Shown here in pieces: positions 39,678-47,147 of a stretch of 47,147 bases of DNA (the first letter of the stretch is position 1; each line of letters opens with the position of its first letter). The notes under the pieces were generated by a model that was not told the DNA's origin, did not search any database, and saw only the letters and a list, made by a program, of their open reading frames with translations. Source of the DNA: Clostridiaceae bacterium (GTDB lineage Bacteria; Bacillota; Clostridia; Saccharofermentanales; Fastidiosipilaceae); NCBI GenBank assembly GCA_012520525.1, contig JAAYOA010000061.1, forward strand, positions 1-47,147, in the 5' to 3' direction. Made by a program: the position numbers and the translations under genes.

Positions 39678-41831
39678 ATGCGCAAGCTCAGCTATTTTAT
39701 TGTTCGCCACCGCAAACTAATTATGGTTGTCTTCATTATTCTATGTGTCTTATCCGTGATCGGTATGACACAAGTAAAAATCAACTACAGTTTACAGGAT
39801 TATTTGCCAAAAGATGTTCCTTCAACCCAGGCAATTGATAAATTGTCTGAAGAATTTGATATGACACTTCCTAATGCACAGGTCATGGTGCCAATCGACT
39901 CGATCCAAGAGGGTCTGCAAATTAAAAACGATTTGAGACGAAGCGACGGTGTTATATCTGTTCTCTGGTTGGACGATAGTGTTGATTTGGCAGTACCTAT
40001 CGAAATGGCCGATCAAGCTACTGTAGAGGGCTTTTATAAAGACGGAATGGCTCTCTATCAAGTAGCGATCAACACCAACGATGCCGAGAGTAAGCTAGAA
40101 GCAATATATGACTTACACGAAGATGTGAGGGTGAGTGGCAATTTAGTAGATTTAGCCAATGCCCAATTCTCGTCCCAGCATGAAATTGGAAGAATTACAT
40201 TATTTGTAATCCCAATTGCTTTGATCATTCTATTAATTAGTACCCATTCATGGTTAGAACCATTTGTGTTTGCTGTTGCGATTGGTGTCGGCATTTTATT
40301 AAACATGGGTACAAACTTTTTTATAAAAGAAATTTCATTTATAACCCAGACAATAGCCGCTGTTTTACAGCTCGCTGTTTCGATGGACTATGCCATCTTT
40401 TTATTGAATCAATTTAATCAACTACGCCAGGAAGGTTATGATGCAGAAGAGGCCATGGCCTTGGGCATTCAAAAGTCGGTAACGGCAATCGCTTCGTCAG
40501 CTATGACAACGGTCTTTGGATTTTTAGCACTAATCTTTATGCGGTTTTCATTAGGAGCTGACTTAGGCTTAGTCATGGCTAAGGGAATATTATTTAGTTT
40601 TATCTCTGTCATTATTTTCATGCCTGTTTTACTTTTAGGTGTTTATAAATTTATAGATAAGACAACCCACCGACCTTTTATACCAGATTTTACTTTTCTC
40701 GGACGCTTTGTCATTAAAGCCCGTTGGGGAATAATAATTTTAGGTGCCATATTAATTTTACCGGGTTTTCTCGGCAGTCGCAGCAACAAATTTATTTATG
40801 GCAACATAGGTTATCCTGATGACTCTAAAATTTTTGAGGATCGACAACTTATTAATGATCATTTTGGCATCAATCAACAGCTTTCGCTATTAGTCCCTCG
40901 TGGCAATATACCAAAAGAATTAGAACTCGAAGAAAAGTTAGAATCAGTGCCAGAAATAAAGTCGGTCATCTCCTATGTGTCCACGGTAGACAAAGCTATT
41001 CCGACCGACGTGGTTCCTGAGGATCAATTGTCCATGCTGATGTCGGACAACTACAGCAATTTTATAATCACGGCAGAGATGCCCGGTGAAGGAGATAAAA
41101 CCTTCCGAGTTGTTGAAGAAGTGCGTCAAATTGCTCACTCCGTTTATGATGAGAATTATTATCTAAATGGATTAAGTGTTGTCATGATGGACATGAAAAC
41201 AACCATAGAGGCGGACGAGAAGATCGTCAACGGTTTAGCCATTTTGGCTATCGCCTTGACCATTATGTTTGCCTTCAAATCTTTAACTTTGCCCCTTATT
41301 TTAGTACTGACGATCGAGCTCGCTATTTGGATTAACTTATCGGTGCCCTATTTTTCTAATATTGAAATCAGTTATGTCGGTTACCTCATTATTAGTACTG
41401 TTCAGTTGGGTGCTACGGTGGACTATGCAATTTTCTATACCGATAAATATTTGACGCATCGACGAACCATGAAACGAAAACAGGCTATTTTAAAGACGTC
41501 TGGAACAGTTATAAAGTCTCTTTTACCACCTGCCCTGATTTTGACTTGTACAGGCCTTGTTCTGAACATGATTTCTTCGTTGTCTATTGTTAGTGAACTG
41601 GGAGAAATTTTGGCTAGAGGAGCAGTACTATCATTCACAATGGTTATTTTTTTACTGCCTTGCCTGTTGTACTACTTTGACTTTATTATTCGCAAAACAA
41701 CGAGGGGTCTACACCTTATGCACGATGAAGTACTGCATCATCGATTACATCATCGAAAGCGTTCATCTAAAAATGAAGCAACAAATTCTTTGGCTAACAA
41801 ACCTTCTCACACAGAGAGGAGCAATCCATGA
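39678..41831 (+). CDS. MMPL/RND-family transporter
   Basis: Two repeats of the RND/MMPL membrane core: TIAAVLQLAVSMDYAIFLLNQF...ALGIQKSVTAIASSAMTTVFGFLAL and ISTVQLGATVDYAIFYTDKYL. Confidence 0.92.
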   Translation: MRKLSYFIVRHRKLIMVVFIILCVLSVIGMTQVKINYSLQDYLPKDVPSTQAIDKLSEEFDMTLPNAQVMVPIDSIQEGLQIKNDLRRSDGVISVLWLDDSVDLAVPIEMADQATVEGFYKDGMALYQVAINTNDAESKLEAIYDLHEDVRVSGNLVDLANAQFSSQHEIGRITLFVIPIALIILLISTHSWLEPFVFAVAIGVGILLNMGTNFFIKEISFITQTIAAVLQLAVSMDYAIFLLNQFNQLRQEGYDAEEAMALGIQKSVTAIASSAMTTVFGFLALIFMRFSLGADLGLVMAKGILFSFISVIIFMPVLLLGVYKFIDKTTHRPFIPDFTFLGRFVIKARWGIIILGAILILPGFLGSRSNKFIYGNIGYPDDSKIFEDRQLINDHFGINQQLSLLVPRGNIPKELELEEKLESVPEIKSVISYVSTVDKAIPTDVVPEDQLSMLMSDNYSNFIITAEMPGEGDKTFRVVEEVRQIAHSVYDENYYLNGLSVVMMDMKTTIEADEKIVNGLAILAIALTIMFAFKSLTLPLILVLTIELAIWINLSVPYFSNIEISYVGYLIISTVQLGATVDYAIFYTDKYLTHRRTMKRKQAILKTSGTVIKSLLPPALILTCTGLVLNMISSLSIVSELGEILARGAVLSFTMVIFLLPCLLYYFDFIIRKTTRGLHLMHDEVLHHRLHHRKRSSKNEATNSLANKPSHTERSNP

Positions 41832-44407
41832 CTTTTATTTCTAAAAAATTAGATAAATTGGGGAACAAATTATTGCGTCACAAATCTGGTTGGATAAAGT
41901 TCTGTAGTGGAATTTTAAGCGTTGGTCTGCTTATACCGACTGTGACAGTTTTTGCAGAGACTGAAACTGCAACGACCTCAAACTCTAATAATGAAATTCA
42001 AGATTTTGTAGGTCTAAGCGAGGGCAAGAGCGAAATTATCTATGCCAGCTTAAGTGGCGATGGAACTGTAAAAGATGTCTATGTGGTCAATCGATTCAAT
42101 GAGGACGCTGATTCGATCATTAAGGATTATGGCGATTATACAGATGTTCATATGCTTTCACGACAGGGCTCTATAACAAAAAAGGACGGTTACGTCGAAG
42201 TTAAGACGGGAGATGAACCGCTCTACTACCAAGGTCGATTAGGCTCGAAAAAGTTACCCTGGAAGTTCAATTTCAAGTACAAACTGGATGGAAAAGATGT
42301 TGATATTGATGAGCTATCGGGTGCTAGCGGAAAATTGTCCTGCGAAATAAATATTGAAGCTTTAAAAGAGACTTCTGAACCAGATCAATATAATCCTTGG
42401 GCAGATGGAAATATGCTACAAATAACTGTTACGCTTCCCAGTGACAGGGTAAAGAATCTAGAAACTTCTTCGGGAACACTGGCGGAAGCTGGCAGCAATT
42501 ATACGATCGCTTTTATAGTCATGCCCAGAACAGCCCAAAGTACCTTTAAGTTTTTCGCAGATGTGGAGAATTTCTATATGCCTTCCATGCAAATCGCGGG
42601 TGTACCCTTTAGTATGGATTTATCCGGTGTTAATGTATCCTCGATTATGGAAAACGATGAAATTCAAAAATTACAGGATGGGACCAACGATCTTGCTCAA
42701 GGTTCGCGAAAACTGGCTGAAGGGTTAGCTGAATTAAACAATGCTAACGAGACTTTAAAAAGTGGATTAGGTGAAATTACAACTGGCGGCAGTGAATTGC
42801 AGAGCAGTGGTAATCAGGTTGCCGACGGTATTAATCAATACACTGGAGGTGTTCAAAAATTAGCCGGCGGAAGTAGCTATCTTTCATACGGTCTGAAAGA
42901 ATCTGTCAATGGAGCTCAAGCTCTGACGGCTGGGGCAAAGAATTTGGAATCTGGTGTTAAACAATATACTTCCGGTGTTAATCAGTACGTAGAAGGAACT
43001 GAGCAACTGCTCGATGGTGTCGTTAAGTTAGATGAGGAAACTGAACCTCTTATGACGGGGCTGGATCAGCTGGCGATAGGGTTGGATGAACTAGCTAAAG
43101 GAGATCAGTTAGTTGAAAGTTCTGCCCAGATTCAACAGACATTACAACAGATTAGTACCGAAATTTCGGCGTCGGGAGGATCTCTTAATTTAGACGAGTT
43201 AGACCAGATGTTAGAGTCTTTAAATCAGGCAGGTGCGAATTTAGCAACTGGTTCAAGTGAATTCTTAACAGCGTTAGATAACGTCATAACCTCTGTAAAT
43301 GGATTAAATCAGGCAGCTGATGGATTGGCCGCAGGTATGACCAGTCTTATACAAGGATTAGAACAACAGACTGCCATGAGCAACGAAACCATCTCTGCTA
43401 CCCTTGGCTTGTCGTCTGAAGCATTGAATAATCCAGATGTTTTGACGGTGTTAGCCTATCATCGTCAAATGTCGGAAGAAACATTATCAGGATTAAAACA
43501 AATGACAGACTTACAGGTCAATCCACAAGCACCCGTTCCAATTTTACAAAATGGTTTGAGTCAATTGGCTACTGGCTTAGCTGAAATGAGGTCTCAATAT
43601 GCCGCTCTAGATACCGGTATTCAACAGTTTAGTTTAGCCCTGCCAAAGTTGGCCGCTCTGACTGATTTGGTTAAATTGGGAGGAGGTCTGCAAACGTTGA
43701 GTGTACACTATAACCAGTTCCATCAAGGGTTGACGTTATATGTAAGTGGCGTCAATATGTTTCGACAGTACTTTGATAAAAATGATCCAAACAGTGTGTA
43801 CGTAGGTCTGCAAAAAATGGTTGGTGGCATCAACACCTTGAGTAATGGAGCGAAACAATTAAAAGGAGCCGGCGAACAATTGAAAAATAGCGGTTCCGAT
43901 TTGATCAACGGTCAGTCTCAAATGTATCAAGGTTTGACAGGTCTTTCGTCAGGTCTACAAAAGTTATCCGCAGGTTTTGAGCAATACATTTCAGGTCTAG
44001 AACAAATTGCCGGTCGCTCAAAAGAGCTTTCAGGCGGAGTGCGTCAGTATCTGGATGGCACAGATCAATTAATTACAGGTCTAAATGAGTGGGCTGGAGG
44101 CTATCATCTCTTTGGCGAAGGCATTGACAAAAGTGCGGCAGGGGGAAACGAATTAGCAGACGGTATGGGAACGTTTAACGAAGAAATACTGGATATCGAC
44201 GATCAGTTTGAAGATATGATGGATGACTTGCTAGCCGAATACGAGGGCGAGACACCTCCTTCTTTCACATCTTCAAATAACAAAATAGCCTTGGTACAAT
44301 TTGTCATCTTGACGGAATCAATTCCCGAAGTTGAAGAGGAGGTGCCCGTGGAGACACCTGAAGAACCAAAGGGTTTCTGGGATAAATTATTAGATCTTTT
44401 TCGTTGA
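41828..44407 (+). CDS. Secreted L-x-x-G heptad-repeat coiled-coil protein, coupled to the MMPL transporter
   Basis: Signal-peptide-like N-terminus (FCSGILSVGLLIPTVTVFAE); two blocks of XXXLXXG heptads (LQDGTNDLAQGSRKLAEGLAEL...; LSSGLQKLSAGFEQYISGLEQ...); 4-bp overlap with the upstream gene; C-terminus GFWDKLLDLFR. Confidence 0.85.
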   Translation: MTFISKKLDKLGNKLLRHKSGWIKFCSGILSVGLLIPTVTVFAETETATTSNSNNEIQDFVGLSEGKSEIIYASLSGDGTVKDVYVVNRFNEDADSIIKDYGDYTDVHMLSRQGSITKKDGYVEVKTGDEPLYYQGRLGSKKLPWKFNFKYKLDGKDVDIDELSGASGKLSCEINIEALKETSEPDQYNPWADGNMLQITVTLPSDRVKNLETSSGTLAEAGSNYTIAFIVMPRTAQSTFKFFADVENFYMPSMQIAGVPFSMDLSGVNVSSIMENDEIQKLQDGTNDLAQGSRKLAEGLAELNNANETLKSGLGEITTGGSELQSSGNQVADGINQYTGGVQKLAGGSSYLSYGLKESVNGAQALTAGAKNLESGVKQYTSGVNQYVEGTEQLLDGVVKLDEETEPLMTGLDQLAIGLDELAKGDQLVESSAQIQQTLQQISTEISASGGSLNLDELDQMLESLNQAGANLATGSSEFLTALDNVITSVNGLNQAADGLAAGMTSLIQGLEQQTAMSNETISATLGLSSEALNNPDVLTVLAYHRQMSEETLSGLKQMTDLQVNPQAPVPILQNGLSQLATGLAEMRSQYAALDTGIQQFSLALPKLAALTDLVKLGGGLQTLSVHYNQFHQGLTLYVSGVNMFRQYFDKNDPNSVYVGLQKMVGGINTLSNGAKQLKGAGEQLKNSGSDLINGQSQMYQGLTGLSSGLQKLSAGFEQYISGLEQIAGRSKELSGGVRQYLDGTDQLITGLNEWAGGYHLFGEGIDKSAAGGNELADGMGTFNEEILDIDDQFEDMMDDLLAEYEGETPPSFTSSNNKIALVQFVILTESIPEVEEEVPVETPEEPKGFWDKLLDLFR

Positions 44408-44521
44408 TTAATGTGGGATTATGTGCCAAAAATTATACAGACCCATTTCAACTTTTTACCAAAGCTATCTTTTTGACAAAGATTTGATATATTTTTATTA
44501 AATTATTTATTATGGTTGTTT

Positions 44522-44560
44522 AGAACAGGATCAGTTTAAACTGACCCTGTTCTATTTTTA
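44522..44560 (+). terminator. Rho-independent terminator
   Basis: AGAACAGGATCAGTTTAAACTGACCCTGTTCT followed by ATTTTT. Confidence 0.92.
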
Positions 44561-44590
44561 AATTTAACTTCATTTAAACAAAATATAATT

Positions 44591-44618
44591 TTGACAATTT
44601 TTTATATTCCGGTATACT
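44591..44618 (+). promoter_or_regulatory. Sigma-A promoter of rpsB
   Basis: TTGACA (44591-44596), 16 bp, TATACT (44613-44618). Confidence 0.75.
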
Positions 44619-44630
44619 TATAACGCTAAT

Positions 44631-44700
44631 ACGCACATGGAGGTATCCTGTTGAATAAGAGTGACCCTCCATGGAGGCATAAACAGGAGGTATTTTAATT
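44631..44700 (+). promoter_or_regulatory. Structured rpsB mRNA leader
   Basis: CATGGAGG (44636-44643) complements CCTCCATG (44666-44673); TCCTGTT (44646-44652) complements AACAGGA (44682-44688), which contains part of the rpsB SD. Confidence 0.5.
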
Positions 44701-45492
44701 ATGTCAGTTGTTAGTATGAAACAATTATTAGAGGCCGGTGTCCACTTCGGTCACCAAACACGTCGCTGGAATCCCAAGATGGAACGCTATATTTATACCG
44801 AACGCAACGGTATTTATATTATTGATTTGCAGCAGACAGTCAAACTGATCGAAGATGCTTATATGTTTGTTCGCGATATTTCAATGAACAACGGTCACGT
44901 TTTATTTGTTGGCACCAAGAAACAAGCCCAAGATTCGATCCGTGAAGAAGCAGAACGCTGTGGCATGCACTTTGTAAATAATCGTTGGCTCGGTGGTACA
45001 TTAACCAACTTTGCAACCATTAAAAAGAGTGTCAAGCGCCTATTTGATCTCGAAAAGATGTCCGAAGACGGAACTTATGATCTTTTGACAAAAAAGGAAG
45101 TATCTAAGTTAGAGCTCGAACAAGAAAAATTACAGAAAAACCTTGGCGGTATTAAATACATGAAAAATTTGCCAGACTGTATTTTTGTTGTTGATCCCCG
45201 TAAAGAATATATCGCTGTAAACGAAGCTCGCCGTCTAAATATTCCTGTCATTGCGATCGTAGACACAAACTGTGATCCGGACGACATCGATTATGTCATT
45301 CCTGGTAACGACGATGCCATCCGTGCCGTCAAACTGATTGCAAGCGTAATGGCCAACGCCGTTCTTGAAGGTCAGCAAGGTCGTCAAGAAATTTTGGAAC
45401 AGGATCAGGATACCCTTGAAGAAGAAATGTTAGCCGAAGCTGAAGCAGAGGACGACGGCGAGAAACCTTCACTGGAAAGTATTTTCGCGTAG
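44701..45492 (+). CDS. rpsB: 30S ribosomal protein S2
   Basis: [75 protein letters not shown]. Confidence 0.99.
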   Translation: MSVVSMKQLLEAGVHFGHQTRRWNPKMERYIYTERNGIYIIDLQQTVKLIEDAYMFVRDISMNNGHVLFVGTKKQAQDSIREEAERCGMHFVNNRWLGGTLTNFATIKKSVKRLFDLEKMSEDGTYDLLTKKEVSKLELEQEKLQKNLGGIKYMKNLPDCIFVVDPRKEYIAVNEARRLNIPVIAIVDTNCDPDDIDYVIPGNDDAIRAVKLIASVMANAVLEGQQGRQEILEQDQDTLEEEMLAEAEAEDDGEKPSLESIFA

Positions 45493-45607
45493 AAATATTT
45501 AATAATAGTCCTAACGAGTTAGCATAATTAGGGTTAGTTAAACCAATTATATGATCAGATGACCTAGTGCGCTGGATAGACCGTACTTAGGTCGATGGGA
45601 GGATAAA

Positions 45608-46258
45608 ATGTCTGAAATCAACATTAAATTAATCAAAGAGCTATGAGAAAAAACCGGTGCCGGTATGATGGATTGCAAAAAAGCTCTGATGGAAAACGAT
45701 AGCGACGTCGAAAAAGCACAAGCATGGCTTCGGGAGCAGGGCATTCTCAAGGCAAGCAAGAAATCCAGCCGTATTGCTGCGGAAGGCGTTGTATTATCTT
45801 ATATTCACGGTGGTGGTCGCGTCGGCGTATTGATCGAAGTTAACATTGAAACAGATTTCGCCGCCAAGAACGAGGACTTCCTGCAGTTTGTGAAAGATTG
45901 TGCTATGCAAGTTGCCGCTATGAAGCCACGCTGGGTCAGCCGCGATGAAGTTTCTGATGAAGCGCTTGAAAAAGAGCGTGAAATTATTCGTAACACAGCC
46001 CTGAATGAAGGTAAACCAGAGAAGATCGTTGACAAGATCGTTGACGGTAAGATGGGTAAATTCTACGAGGAGAACTGCTTACTGGATATGCCTTTTGTTA
46101 AGGATGAAAGCATGACTGTTGGTGAATTGCAGAACTCTTTGATTGCTAAGATTGGTGAGAATATCAAAGTTCGTCGCTTTACCCGTTACGAAGTAGGCGA
46201 AGGAATTGAGAAAAAAGAAGAAGATTTCGCCAGCGAAGTTATGAGTCAGATTAAATAA
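45608..46258 (+). CDS. tsf: Elongation factor Ts, with an in-frame TGA at codon 13 (45644-45646)
   Basis: ATG 45608 with SD [50 protein letters not shown]... Canonical EF-Ts has [17 protein letters not shown]. The ORF-track start at 45665 is only the first ATG after the stop. Confidence 0.9.
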
Positions 46259-46287
46259 CTTAAAATTTTTCAATCAATTTTCAACAT

Positions 46288-46336
46288 AAATCCTCATGAT
46301 CGTGATTTTAATATCGTCCGGTTATGGGGATTTTTA
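46288..46336 (+). terminator. Rho-independent terminator after tsf
   Basis: AAATCCTCAT / ATGGGGATTT hairpin followed by TTT. Confidence 0.7.
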
Positions 46337-46603
46337 TATTTATCAGTGTAAAATATTTAGTCCATAGCGTATTACATTACAATTTCACATTAAATTTGTA
46401 AGACATACAATAATTAACTTTATCTCAACTTTATTTTAAGGCAATAGTAATGAAAGCAAAAAATACATTCTTTCCATTTTTAAAGATTTTATAATTACAA
46501 TACTGTTGCATAATATTTATTAATATATAGAACTTTGTTGCTCTTCATTCATTGAACACATACAATAAACAAGGAAAGATTAAACGAAAGTTGAGGAAGA
46601 TAT

Positions 46604-47147
46604 ATGGAACAACCTGTTTATAAGCGAATTTTATTAAAGTTATCTGGTGAAGCATTGGCTGGTGAACAAAAAAGTGGACTCAATCAAGCTATTTTAAAAT
46701 CTGTTGGTCAAACCATTAAACGTATCGTCGATATGGGTGTAGAAGTAGGCATTGTCGTCGGAGGCGGTAATTTTTGGAGAGGTCGCACCAGTGAAGGAAT
46801 GGATCGGGTGACCGCTGATCATATTGGCATGTTAGCAACTACAATGAATTCACTTGCTCTTTCAGATGCCCTGGAACAGGCAGGGTGTACAACACGGGTA
46901 ATGAGCGCCATCGAAATGCGCCAGATTGCCGAAACATATATCAGAAAAAGGGCGATCCGCCACCTAGAAAAGGGACGGGTCGATATTTTTGCCTGTGGCA
47001 CTGGCAACCCATATTTCTCCACAGATACAGCTGCGGCTCTCCGGGCTGCAGAAATCAATGCCGATGTCATTCTCAAAGCAACCAACGTAGACGGCGTATA
47101 CGATAAAGATCCCAGTAAATATGCAGATGCCATTAAGTATGACAACG
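46604..47147 (+). CDS. pyrH: UMP kinase, 3'-truncated by window edge
   Basis: Read from DNA because the ORF runs off the window: [28 protein letters not shown]...[15 protein letters not shown]...[21 protein letters not shown]...[41 protein letters not shown]. Confidence 0.97.
   Translation, partial: MEQPVYKRILLKLSGEALAGEQKSGLNQAILKSVGQTIKRIVDMGVEVGIVVGGGNFWRGRTSEGMDRVTADHIGMLATTMNSLALSDALEQAGCTTRVMSAIEMRQIAETYIRKRAIRHLEKGRVDIFACGTGNPYFSTDTAAALRAAEINADVILKATNVDGVYDKDPSKYADAIKYDN

Noticed and set aside
42660-44200. DNA-level repeat array or CRISPR in the heptad-repeat gene
   Set aside because: The periodicity is at the protein level (L-x-x-G heptads) with divergent codons; no identical direct repeats with spacers.
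1-47147. Global stop-codon reassignment (TGA or TAA as sense) suggested by tsf and hexokinase
   Set aside because: TGA and TAA both terminate many well-bounded genes in the window (e.g. TGA for marR, trmO, ilvB; TAA for leuC, pgi, smpB), and no other conserved gene shows internal stops.

Overview
This 47 kb window looks like a low-to-moderate-GC Firmicutes/Clostridia-type chromosomal segment. Codon usage, Shine-Dalgarno sites and gene order support that, but taxonomy was not tested. Most of it is housekeeping: lysA (5' truncated), mnmA, a split branched-chain amino acid set (leuC, leuD, leuB, ilvD, ilvB), a cobalamin riboswitch with a trmO-like gene and a BtuCD-F-type ABC transporter, pgi, the TIGR03960/TIGR03936 radical-SAM pair, rsmA, GTP-type pckG, a zapA-like gene and U32 peptidase, dut, tsaD, smpB, an MMPL transporter with a heptad-repeat partner, and rpsB-tsf-pyrH (pyrH truncated at the right edge). 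I saw no CRISPR array, rRNA, tRNA, tmRNA, transposase, phage module or recognisable defence island. The observations most worth a second look are: (1) an in-frame TGA at codon 13 of the essential gene tsf, and a separate in-frame TAA in a hexokinase; (2) two proteins with hydrolase folds whose nucleophile serine is replaced by glycine, one a sialate-O-acetylesterase-like protein (GQSNM to GQGNM) and one an alpha/beta hydrolase (GxSxG to GIGCG); (3) a ZapA-like protein with a long tail carrying a repeated S-I-[DN]-P-[FL]-T-G-K-P-R motif; (4) a compact rpsB leader with crossing complementary segments and a possible 15-codon uORF; (5) a 39-codon ORF between the cobalamin riboswitch and trmO whose stop overlaps the trmO start; (6) a coupled MMPL transporter and secreted L-x-x-G coiled-coil protein; (7) a radical SAM protein with a CX4CX2C cluster motif coupled to a membrane-anchored transglutaminase. 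None of these is proven to be a new system. All calls come from reading the sequence without database searches.
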